Origin: Blastomonas sp. SL216
GTDB lineage: Bacteria > Pseudomonadota > Alphaproteobacteria > Sphingomonadales > Sphingomonadaceae
NCBI GenBank assembly: GCA_026625625.1
Contig: CP113055.1
Location: 1,304,501-1,368,500, forward strand
DNA: 64,000 bases
Reading direction: 5' to 3'
The notes under the pieces were generated by a model that worked only from the letters and a program-made list of their open reading frames with translations, had not been told where the DNA came from and did not search any database. Positions 18,714 through 29,870 of the stretch are shown here, in pieces. The position numbers were made by a program, and so were the translations under genes. Position 1 is the first letter of the stretch; each line of letters starts with the position of its first letter.

Positions 18714-19925
18714 ATGTCGCGACCCGAAATTTTCTCTCCCGGCCTGATCGTGCCGCCGCCATCCGCGCAGCCGCGCTCGATCAGCATCTTCGGTGCGACC
18801 GGATCGGTCGGCACGTCGACGCTCGACCTCATCCGCTTCAACCCTTCTGCCTATCGCATCGTCGCGCTGACCGCGCATAGCGATGCAGAGGGCCTCGCGA
18901 AACTCGCGCGCGAATTTTCCGCCGAGGTCGCGGTCATCGGCGATCCGGCCCAGCATCAAAAGCTGGCAGACGCGCTGGAGGGCACCAGCACCCAGGCCTG
19001 GTCAGGCCCCGAGGCGCTGCTCGATGCCGCCGACCTCGATGCCGACTGGACGATGGCCGCGATTGTCGGTTGTGCAGGGCTGGCACCGATCATGCGCAGC
19101 CTGCTGCGCGGACGAAGCGTCGCGCTCGCCAACAAGGAGGCTCTGGTCTCTTCCGGCGCACTGATGATCGAGGCCGCGCGCAACAGCGGCGCGATCCTGT
19201 TGCCGGTGGATTCGGAGCACAACGCGATCTTCCAGTGCCTTGCGGGCGCTTCCTACGATCAGGTGGAAAGCATCACGCTGACCGCGAGCGGCGGGCCTTT
19301 CCGCACCTGGACGCTCGATCAGATGCGCGCAGCCAGGCCCGAACAGGCGGTGGCGCACCCCAATTGGTCGATGGGGGCCAAGATTTCGGTCGATAGCGCG
19401 ACGATGTTCAACAAGGGGCTCGAACTGATCGAGGCCTATCACCTGTTCCCGGTCGGGCTCGATGCCATCCGCATCCTGGTTCACCCGCAATCGGTGATCC
19501 ATTCGATGGTCGAATATCGCGACCGTTCCACGCTGGCACAATTGGGCGCGCCCGACATGCGCATCCCGATCGCCTCGGCGCTGGCCTGGCCGGACCGGAT
19601 CGCCACCAACTGCGCGCCGCTCGATCTGGCCACCATCGGCCAGCTGACCTTCGAACCGCTGGATAACGAGCGCTTTCCCGGTCCCGGCATCTGCCGCCAG
19701 GCGATCGCTGCCGGTGGCGGCGCGCCTGCCATCCTGAACGCGGCGAACGAAATCGCGGTCGCCGCGTTTCTGGGCGGCAAGATCGGATTCCTCGATATTG
19801 CCGCAATTGTATCGGATGTTCTGGCAGGCTATAGCCCGCCAAGCCCACAAAGCCTGCAGGACGTGCTGGCAATCGACCGAGAGGCGCGCGCGCATGCCGC
19901 CGCCGCCGTGCAGACCAGGAACTGA
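18714..19925 (+). CDS. dxr: 1-deoxy-D-xylulose-5-phosphate reductoisomerase
   Basis: Second enzyme of the MEP isoprenoid pathway, making 2-C-methyl-erythritol 4-phosphate with NADPH. The 403-residue protein shows the NADPH loop SISIFGATGSVGTSTLDLI, LANKEALVSSG, the metal/substrate region PVDSEHNAIFQCL, SGGPFRTW, HPNWSMGAKISVDSATMFNKGLELIEA (read in parts) and HPQSVIHSMVEY. It provides the isoprenoid precursors used by UppS encoded two genes upstream. ATG 18714 is 7 bases after cdsA. Confidence 0.97.
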   Translation: MSRPEIFSPGLIVPPPSAQPRSISIFGATGSVGTSTLDLIRFNPSAYRIVALTAHSDAEGLAKLAREFSAEVAVIGDPAQHQKLADALEGTSTQAWSGPEALLDAADLDADWTMAAIVGCAGLAPIMRSLLRGRSVALANKEALVSSGALMIEAARNSGAILLPVDSEHNAIFQCLAGASYDQVESITLTASGGPFRTWTLDQMRAARPEQAVAHPNWSMGAKISVDSATMFNKGLELIEAYHLFPVGLDAIRILVHPQSVIHSMVEYRDRSTLAQLGAPDMRIPIASALAWPDRIATNCAPLDLATIGQLTFEPLDNERFPGPGICRQAIAAGGGAPAILNAANEIAVAAFLGGKIGFLDIAAIVSDVLAGYSPPSPQSLQDVLAIDREARAHAAAAVQTRN

Positions 19926-19928
19926 CAC

Positions 19929-21041
19929 TTGAACGAAAATCCCGGCTTCTTGCTGACCGTCATCGCCTTTCTGCTCGTGCTCGGCCCCTTGGTCTTCGTG
20001 CATGAAATGGGGCATTATCTGGTCGGACGCTGGTTCGGGGTGAAGGCGGAATCCTTCTCGATCGGCTTCGGGCGCGAGATTGCCGGCTGGACCGACAAGC
20101 GTGGCACGCGCTGGAAGCTGGGCATGCTGCCGCTGGGCGGTTATGTGCAGTTTGCCGGTGACATGGACCCGTCGAGCCGCTCCGATCCGAACTGGGTGGC
20201 GCTACCCGCCGAAGAGCGCAACCGCACCTTCCAGTCGAAAAGCCTGTGGCAGCGCGCGCTGATCGTGTTCGCAGGGCCTGCGATCAATTTCCTTTTCGCG
20301 ATCCTGATCCTCGCCGGCTTTGCCTTTGCCTACGGCAAGAGCGTCACGCCGCCGGTGGTTGCAGGCGTGCTGCCGGGGTCGGCGGCGGCCGAAGCCGGAT
20401 TGCTGCCCGGCGACCGTATCATTTCTATCGATGGCGAGCAGGTCGAATGGTTTGACGAGGTCGGCCGCCGCATCGCGCACCGCCCGGATGAGCGCATCAC
20501 CATGCGCGCGGAACGCGCCGGCAAGGAGCGCACGTTCGACTTCAGGATCGGCGTCGACATTCAGAAGGACCGGTTCGGCAACGAATATCGCATCGGCCGC
20601 CTGGGCATCATGTCGGCCCAGCCCGTCGTGCGCCCCGTATCGCTAGTGGAAGCGCCCGTGGTGGCGGTGGAGCGCACCGGCGATATCGTGCGGCTGATGG
20701 TGGCGACCCTGGGTCAGGTCATCACCGGTCGGCGCTCCGTCTCCGAACTCGGCGGCCCGCTGAAAATCGCGCAGGTTTCCGGCGAGCAACTCTCCGCCGG
20801 GCTGGACGATTTCATCTTCTTTATCGCGCTGATCTCAATTAATTTGGGGTTCATCAATCTGCTGCCAATCCCCATGCTCGATGGCGGCCATCTGCTGTTC
20901 TATGCGATCGAGGGTATCCGGCGCAAACCGGTCAATCCAAAGGTCATGGAATGGGCGTTCCGTTCGGGCCTGGCAGCTGTGCTGGCCCTTATGGTGTTCG
21001 TGACCGTCAACGATCTGGCATCGTTCGGCCTGCTCGGCTGA
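19929..21041 (+). CDS. rseP: RIP metalloprotease RseP (site-2 protease)
   Basis: Inner-membrane zinc metalloprotease that cuts anti-sigma factors in envelope stress signalling. The 370-residue protein has the HEMGH zinc-binding motif in the first helix (LGPLVFVHEMGHYLVGRWFG), a single recognisable PDZ domain (VVAGVLPGSAAAEAGLLPGDRIISIDG) and the third zinc-ligand motif LLPIPMLDGGHLLFY. E. coli RseP has two PDZ domains, so the shorter form is typical for alphaproteobacteria. TTG start at 19929 lies three bases after dxr. Confidence 0.95.
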   Translation: MNENPGFLLTVIAFLLVLGPLVFVHEMGHYLVGRWFGVKAESFSIGFGREIAGWTDKRGTRWKLGMLPLGGYVQFAGDMDPSSRSDPNWVALPAEERNRTFQSKSLWQRALIVFAGPAINFLFAILILAGFAFAYGKSVTPPVVAGVLPGSAAAEAGLLPGDRIISIDGEQVEWFDEVGRRIAHRPDERITMRAERAGKERTFDFRIGVDIQKDRFGNEYRIGRLGIMSAQPVVRPVSLVEAPVVAVERTGDIVRLMVATLGQVITGRRSVSELGGPLKIAQVSGEQLSAGLDDFIFFIALISINLGFINLLPIPMLDGGHLLFYAIEGIRRKPVNPKVMEWAFRSGLAAVLALMVFVTVNDLASFGLLG

Positions 21042-21156
21042 AAGACGGTTGATTGATTGCGGCGGATGATGCAGGGGTTTGCGCACCGGGGCGGGTTATC
21101 GGACGGCAATGCAGGGACCGTTCGGTGTTTTTTGGCTTAGGGTGGGTCTTTTTTCC

Positions 21157-23841
21157 GTGAAATCTGAACACAAAATCGCCATCGGCGCGCGTGCCCTCGG
21201 CCTGCTGCTGAGTTCCACCGTTCTGGCGGGAAGCGCCAGCACAGCCTTTGCGCAGACCGCAGGGCCGGCAGCGCCCGCGCCTGCCGCGCCTCAGGCAGCA
21301 GTACCGGCCCCTGCCCTGCCCCAGGGGCAGCAGATCCGGTCGATCACCATCAATGGTTCGCAGCGTATCGAGGCGGATACCGTACGTTCGTATATCCAGC
21401 TGCGCGTGGGCGACATCTATACCCAGGTCGCGGCCGACCAGGCGCTGCGCGACCTGTTCGAGACCGAGCTGTTCGCTGACGTTTCCATCCGCAACAATGA
21501 CGGCGCGGTCGTGATCGACGTCAAGGAAAACCCGGTCATCAACCGCGTGATCCTGGAAGGCAACAAGCGGATCAAGGAAGACAAGATCCTTCCCGAAATC
21601 CGCCTCTCGCCGCGTCAGATCTTCACCCGCACCAAGGTGCGCGCCGACGTCGCCCGCATCATCGAGCTGTACAAGCGCCAGGGCCGTTTCGCCGCGACCG
21701 TCGAGCCGAAAATGGTCCAGCAGGACCAGAACCGCGTCGATGTGGTGTTCGAAATCAACGAAGGCCCGCGCTCCAAGGTCCGCCAGATCAACATTCTGGG
21801 CAACGAGAAATTCTCCGACGGAGAGCTGCGCGGCGAGATGGCGACCAAGCAGTCGCGCTTCTACCGTTTCTTCAGCTCGGGCGATTCCTACGATCCCGAC
21901 AAGCTGGCCTATGACCAGCAGAAGCTGCGCCAGTTCTACCTGACCCAGGGCTATGCCGATTTCCGCGTGATCTCTGCGGTGGCCGAGCTGACCCCCGACA
22001 AGCGCGACTTCATCATCACCTATGTCGTCGAGGAAGGCGATCGCTACAAGTTCGGCGATGTCGGCGTCGACAGCCAGATTCGCGACTTTTCCGAAGACGG
22101 GCTGAAGGCCCAGCTGCCGATGAAGACCGGCGACTGGTACAATGCCAAGCTGGTCGAGGACACGGTCGAGCAGCTGAGCGAGACGGCAGGCCTGTTCGGC
22201 TATGCCTTTGCGGACGTGCGGCCGAATTTCAACCGCAACCGCGAAACGCTCACCATGGACATCACGTTCGAGCTCGCGGAATCGGCGCGCGTCTATGTCG
22301 AGCGGATCGACATCAACGGTAACACGCTCACCCAGGACAAGATCGTCCGGCGCGAATTCCGCCTCAACGAGGGCGATGCGTTCAACAGCTTCCTGGTGAA
22401 GCGTTCGGAAAACCGCATCAACTCGCTCGGTTATTTCCAGGAAAAGTTCGAGATCGAACAGAAGCAGGGCAGCGCACCTGACCGCATCATCCTGGAAGCC
22501 AATGTCGAGGAAAAGGCGACTGGCGAGCTTCAGCTCTCCGCCGGTTTCTCGTCGATCGAGAACTTCATCCTGCAGGCCTCGATCCGCCAGCGCAATTTCC
22601 GCGGCAAGGGCCAGACTGTCGGCCTCAGCATCAACTATTCGCGCTTCTCGCAGGGCGTGAACCTGAGCTTCACCGAACCCTATGTGTTCGACAAGAACAT
22701 CTCGTTCGGCGCGGACATCTTCCGCCGTGACCTCAACAGCTTCAACTTTGTCGGCAATTCGCGCAACACCACGTTCGAACAGCTGACCACCGGCGCATCG
22801 TTCCGCCTGGGCGTTCCGCTGACCGAATATGTCTCGGCCCTGCTGCGCTACTCGCTGACGGTCGATGACGTGACGCTCGACCGGACCCAGTTCTTCTCTG
22901 ACCTTGACGGCAACGGCACGCTGGAGTGCGACCCCGTGCGCGCAGGCTTCTTCCTGTGCGACAACCTGGGCCAGCGCACCACGTCGCTGATCGGCTATTC
23001 GCTGCTCTACGATAACCGCGACAACCGCATCCGCCCGACGCGCGGACAGAATATCACGCTGTCGCAGGATTTTGCCGGCCTTGGCGGTGCGGTGAGCTAT
23101 CTGCGTACGCGCCTCAACGCGTCCAAGCACTGGCGTATCGGCCGCAGCGGCTTCATCCTTACCCTTGCGGCCGAAGGTGGCCATATCATCGCGTTCGAAG
23201 ATCGCGGCACGCCGGCGCAGGGCATTGACGACATCCGCCTGACCGACCGCTTCTTCCTGGGGCAGCCGCAGATCCGCGGTTTCGACATTCGCGGCGTCGG
23301 CCCGCGCGTCATTCGTACCGGCTTCACGCCTGAAATCGTCAACGGCGTGATCGTCAACACGCCGGTGACCGAGCGCCGCAACCGCGTCGATGACGCGCTG
23401 GGTGGCCGCTATTACTATCTCGCCCGTGCTGAGCTCGACATTCCGCTGGGCAGCGGCGCGCGCGAGCTGGGCCTGCGTCCCTCGGTGTTCGTCGATGCCG
23501 GCGCCGTGTTCGGCGTGGTCCGTCCGCTTCTGCAGACACCGCAGAACCGCGATGAAAATGGCAATCTGCTGTATCTTACGACGGCGACCGACGCGGCCGG
23601 AGCGGTGACGATCGTCAGCACAACCAATGCCACCGATGCCAATGGCCGGGCCAACACTCCCAGCCTTTCCTTTACCGAACAGTTCTTTGGTGATTCGCCC
23701 AAGCCGCGTGTTTCGGTGGGCTTTGGCGTCAACTGGAACTCGCCATTTGGCCCGTTCCGCATCGATATTGCCCGCGCTCTGCTCAAGGAGCCGGGCGACG
23801 ACACCCGTCTGTTCACATTCAACGTAGGGACCCAGTTCTGA
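21157..23841 (+). CDS. bamA: Outer membrane protein assembly factor BamA
   Basis: Central Omp85 component of the beta-barrel assembly machine. About 894 residues: a signal peptide (KIAIGARALGLLLSSTVLAGSASTAFA), an Ala/Pro-rich linker, five POTRA domains starting at IRSITINGSQRIEADTV, and a C-terminal 16-strand barrel with the conserved FFLGQPQIRGFDIRGVGPR (VRGF-type lid lock) and a terminal Phe (FNVGTQF). GTG 21157 is preferred because it places the signal peptide at the N-terminus; ATG 21109 would add 16 residues. TGATG overlap couples it to skp. Confidence 0.96.
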   Translation: MKSEHKIAIGARALGLLLSSTVLAGSASTAFAQTAGPAAPAPAAPQAAVPAPALPQGQQIRSITINGSQRIEADTVRSYIQLRVGDIYTQVAADQALRDLFETELFADVSIRNNDGAVVIDVKENPVINRVILEGNKRIKEDKILPEIRLSPRQIFTRTKVRADVARIIELYKRQGRFAATVEPKMVQQDQNRVDVVFEINEGPRSKVRQINILGNEKFSDGELRGEMATKQSRFYRFFSSGDSYDPDKLAYDQQKLRQFYLTQGYADFRVISAVAELTPDKRDFIITYVVEEGDRYKFGDVGVDSQIRDFSEDGLKAQLPMKTGDWYNAKLVEDTVEQLSETAGLFGYAFADVRPNFNRNRETLTMDITFELAESARVYVERIDINGNTLTQDKIVRREFRLNEGDAFNSFLVKRSENRINSLGYFQEKFEIEQKQGSAPDRIILEANVEEKATGELQLSAGFSSIENFILQASIRQRNFRGKGQTVGLSINYSRFSQGVNLSFTEPYVFDKNISFGADIFRRDLNSFNFVGNSRNTTFEQLTTGASFRLGVPLTEYVSALLRYSLTVDDVTLDRTQFFSDLDGNGTLECDPVRAGFFLCDNLGQRTTSLIGYSLLYDNRDNRIRPTRGQNITLSQDFAGLGGAVSYLRTRLNASKHWRIGRSGFILTLAAEGGHIIAFEDRGTPAQGIDDIRLTDRFFLGQPQIRGFDIRGVGPRVIRTGFTPEIVNGVIVNTPVTERRNRVDDALGGRYYYLARAELDIPLGSGARELGLRPSVFVDAGAVFGVVRPLLQTPQNRDENGNLLYLTTATDAAGAVTIVSTTNATDANGRANTPSLSFTEQFFGDSPKPRVSVGFGVNWNSPFGPFRIDIARALLKEPGDDTRLFTFNVGTQF

Positions 23842-24527
23842 TGAAACTTCTTCTGAAATGCACCGCTGCTGCCCTGATGGCCGCAGGCACCCTGGCTTCG
23901 GGCGCGATTGCTCCCGTAGCCGCTCAGGCTGTCGCTGGCCTCGGCGTCGCCGATCAGCGCCGCGCCGTGATCGAATCGTCCGCCTTCGTCAACGCCAACA
24001 ACGCGCGTCCGACGACCTACAAGGCGCAGTATGACGCGGCCCAGGCCAAGTCGAACCAGATCCGCCAGCAGCTCGAGCCGCTGGTGAACAAGTTCAACAC
24101 CGACGTTCAGGCTCCCAACGCGCAGGCCAACCAGGCCGCGCTGCAGCAGCAGCTGGGCCAGATCCAGCAGCTGCGCGAGCAGGGTTCGCAGGAAGTGCAG
24201 GAAATCCTGCAGCCCGTCGCCCTGTCCGAAGCCTATGTGCTGGAACAGATCAGCGACAAGTTCGACGCCGCCGTGCGCGCTGCGATGACCAAGCGCAAGA
24301 TCAGCATCGTGTTCGAAGTCGGATCGACCCTGGCGCACAATGACGCCTATGACCTGACCAAGGACATCACCGCCGAGCTGAACGCCGCCATCCCGACCGC
24401 ACAGCTGGTGCCGCCGCAGGGCTGGCTGCCGCGCGCACAGCGTGAACAGCAGGCCCGTCAGGCCGCTGCTGCCGGTGCCGCTCCTGCACCTGCCGCGCCC
24501 GCCGCACAGCAGCCCGAAGGCCGGTAA
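23841..24527 (+). CDS. skp: OmpH/Skp family periplasmic chaperone
   Basis: Periplasmic holdase that escorts unfolded outer-membrane proteins to BamA, its upstream neighbour. 228 residues: a signal peptide ending near AIAPVAAQA, a small core beta part (GLGVADQRRAVIESSAFVNANN), a long Gln-rich helical arm (KSNQIRQQLEPLVNKFNTDV... ) and an ISIVFEVGSTLAHNDAYDLT segment. An Ala/Pro/Gln-rich tail is added at the C-terminus. Start ATG shares one base with the bamA stop. E. coli Skp is about 160 residues, so this is a long variant. Confidence 0.92.
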   Translation: MKLLLKCTAAALMAAGTLASGAIAPVAAQAVAGLGVADQRRAVIESSAFVNANNARPTTYKAQYDAAQAKSNQIRQQLEPLVNKFNTDVQAPNAQANQAALQQQLGQIQQLREQGSQEVQEILQPVALSEAYVLEQISDKFDAAVRAAMTKRKISIVFEVGSTLAHNDAYDLTKDITAELNAAIPTAQLVPPQGWLPRAQREQQARQAAAAGAAPAPAAPAAQQPEGR

Positions 24528-24536
24528 ACCCGACCG

Positions 24537-24995
24537 ATGGCTGAGATGGAACAGGGCTACGACATTCTCAAGGTGATGGCGGCGCTTCCGCACCGCTATC
24601 CCATGCTGCTGGTGGACCGCGTGGCGCGGCTGGACATTGACCAGTCGATCCACGCGATCAAGGCCGTGAGCATGAACGAGCCGTTCTTCCAGGGCCATTT
24701 CCCTGCCCGCCCGATCATGCCCGGCGTTCTCATCATCGAGGCGCTGGCGCAGGCGGCGGGGATTTTGGCGGTGGAATCGCTGGGCCTGGCAGGCTCGGGC
24801 AAGCTGGTCTATTTCATGGCGATCGACGGTGCCAAGTTCCGCGCGCCGGTGGAACCCGGTGTGCTGCTCGACCTGCATGCCGAGTTCGAACAGAAGCGCG
24901 CCAAGGTGTGCAAGTTCAAGGCGCGCGCGGAAATGAACGGGAAGCTGGCCTGCGAAGTCGGCTTTACCGCGATGATCGCCGACCCGCCGGCCTGA
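24537..24995 (+). CDS. fabZ: 3-hydroxyacyl-ACP dehydratase FabZ
   Basis: Dehydrates beta-hydroxyacyl-ACP in fatty acid elongation. The 152-residue hot-dog protein has the family motifs [39 protein letters not shown] (catalytic His in GHFP and Glu in IEALAQ) and [12 protein letters not shown]. In most Gram-negatives fabZ sits between lpxD and lpxA; here it follows skp directly and is followed by rpmE, so both lipid A genes are missing from the cluster. Confidence 0.97.
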   Translation: MAEMEQGYDILKVMAALPHRYPMLLVDRVARLDIDQSIHAIKAVSMNEPFFQGHFPARPIMPGVLIIEALAQAAGILAVESLGLAGSGKLVYFMAIDGAKFRAPVEPGVLLDLHAEFEQKRAKVCKFKARAEMNGKLACEVGFTAMIADPPA

Positions 24996-25018
24996 TCGGC
25001 GGACCCACTGCAAATCCC

Positions 25019-25047
25019 TTGCTTTTGACTGCGGGCAGCGTTATGCG
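25019..25047 (+). promoter_or_regulatory. Candidate promoter of rpmE
   Basis: TTGCTT (25019-25024), a 17-base spacer and TATGCG (25042-25047) form a plausible housekeeping -35/-10 pair about 60 bases before the rpmE start. Prediction only. Confidence 0.4.
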
Positions 25048-25108
25048 CGCCGCTTCCCATTCATCCTGCGGGCTGGTCGGAACCAGCCATATTCAAGGAC
25101 ACGAGACA

Positions 25109-25339
25109 ATGAAGAACGATATCCATCCCGACTATCACATGATCAATGTGAAGATGACCGACGGCACCGTGTACCAGACCCGCTCGACCTGGGGCAAGGA
25201 AGGCGACACGCTGCAGCTGGATATCGACCCGACCTCGCACCCGGCCTGGACCGGCGGCAACCAGCGCCTGATGGACGCAGGCGGCCAGGTTGCCCGCTTC
25301 AACAAGCGCTTTGGCGGCATCTCGCTCAAGAAGGGCTGA
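25109..25339 (+). CDS. rpmE: 50S ribosomal protein L31
   Basis: A 76-residue large-subunit ribosomal protein. Seen: [38 protein letters not shown] and [11 protein letters not shown]. It lacks the four cysteines that bind zinc in the C+ form of L31, so it is the zinc-independent (C-) form. ATG 25109 follows GGACACGAG. A strong terminator lies 30 bases after the stop codon. Confidence 0.96.
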   Translation: MKNDIHPDYHMINVKMTDGTVYQTRSTWGKEGDTLQLDIDPTSHPAWTGGNQRLMDAGGQVARFNKRFGGISLKKG

Positions 25340-25368
25340 GACGCGCCCCTCGCTTGAGGAACCGCATC

Positions 25369-25407
25369 AAAAAGGGCTGCGAACCAGATGGTTTCGCAGC
25401 CCTTTTT
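25369..25407. terminator. Bidirectional terminator after rpmE
   Basis: AAAAAGGGCTGCGAA (25369-25383) pairs with TTCGCAGCCCTTTTTT (from 25393), giving a long stem with A-rich and T-rich flanks. It reads as a terminator for rpmE on the plus strand and could also stop transcripts coming through alaS on the minus strand. Confidence 0.9.
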
Positions 25408-25447
25408 TGTTGTCGAACAGAATGACTGCCCTCGCTCGTTGAGCGTT

Positions 25448-25477
25448 TCTGGTCCCTTGCCTTTACAAGGGACCAGA
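25448..25477. terminator. Perfect 12-bp hairpin at the 3' end of alaS
   Basis: TCTGGTCCCTTG (25448-25459) and CAAGGGACCAGA (25466-25477) are perfect inverted repeats with a 6-base loop, 5 bases beyond the alaS stop. No T-run follows on the minus strand, so termination may rely on the second hairpin at 25369 or the stem may protect the mRNA 3' end. Confidence 0.55.
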
Positions 25478-25482
25478 GAGAG

Positions 25483-28143
<2,661 letters not shown>

Positions 28144-28190
28144 GGCTGCGACATAAGGCGAGTTGAAGCGAGATTGAAGCAATATATGCG

Positions 28191-28232
28191 CAAAAATGAA
28201 GGGACAGAACCGCTTGCCTGCGGCCCTGCCCC
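28191..28232 (-). terminator. Intrinsic terminator of recA
   Basis: On the minus strand GGGGCAGGGCCGC and GCGGTTCTGTCCC (plus-strand 28220-28232 and 28201-28213) form a 13-bp stem with three G-U pairs and a 6-base loop, followed by TTCATTTTTG. It lies about 70 bases after the recA stop. Confidence 0.75.
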
Positions 28233-28303
28233 CTTGATTTGTTCCAGCTTACCGATCACGGGCGCTACCGGACACTGCTGTCCACCGATCGCCCGGCACC
28301 CGA

Positions 28304-29389
<1,086 letters not shown>

Positions 29390-29465
29390 AGCCCTGCCCT
29401 CTCTTGCCTAGTTGCTCCGGACCTCCGGTGCAACGAATCAGTGATGTACCCGATGTGTTCTGATG

Positions 29466-29480
29466 GAACAGGTAGGGAAC
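29466..29480 (-). promoter_or_regulatory. LexA (SOS) box upstream of recA
   Basis: On the minus strand GTTCCCTACCTGTTC is an exact match to the alphaproteobacterial LexA operator GTTC-N7-GTTC. It overlaps the -10 of a candidate promoter, TTGCGT (plus 29492-29497), 17-base spacer, TACCTG (plus 29469-29474), so LexA binding would block RNA polymerase. Confidence 0.85.
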
Positions 29481-29510
29481 ATCGCTGCGGAACGCAAGAG
29501 CATTCGCGCG

Positions 29511-29855
29511 TTACAACCGGCCGAGCGCCGCCTCCAGCGACGCCATCGTGTACGGCTTGGCCAGGGTCGGGGCCGATGCATGTTCCGCCGGGATGGTATC
29601 ACCGCCGCCGGTCGCAAAAATATAGGGAATGCCCATGGCGCGCAGCGCATCGGCGAGCGGCCAGCATTTGTCGCGCCCCAGATTCACGTCGAGTATCGCC
29701 GCATCGAAGCCGCCAGCGCTGATCGCGGCCAGTCCGTCTTCCAGGCTTGCCACCATCGCGGCGATCTTGTGGCCCAACAGATCGATGAAATCTTCGAGCA
29801 GCATGGCAATCATCGCCTCATCCTCGGCGATCACAAAGGTCCTGGCGTCGCTCAC
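29511..29855 (-). CDS. Single-domain response regulator (CheY-like receiver)
   Basis: A 114-residue stand-alone receiver domain. Seen: acidic pocket AEDEAMIAMLLEDF near the N-terminus, phospho-acceptor Asp in DAAILDVNLG near residue 55, Thr in IFATGGGD and the conserved Lys in TLAKPY. No output domain. The sequence style is like receivers that serve HWE-type kinases or phosphorelays rather than CpdR or DivK. It lies 15 bases downstream of cckA on the same strand, so co-expression with that hybrid kinase is likely and phosphotransfer is possible (inference). Confidence 0.85.
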   Translation of the reverse strand: MSDARTFVIAEDEAMIAMLLEDFIDLLGHKIAAMVASLEDGLAAISAGGFDAAILDVNLGRDKCWPLADALRAMGIPYIFATGGGDTIPAEHASAPTLAKPYTMASLEAALGRL

Positions 29856-29870
29856 GTCGGTCTCAATCCT

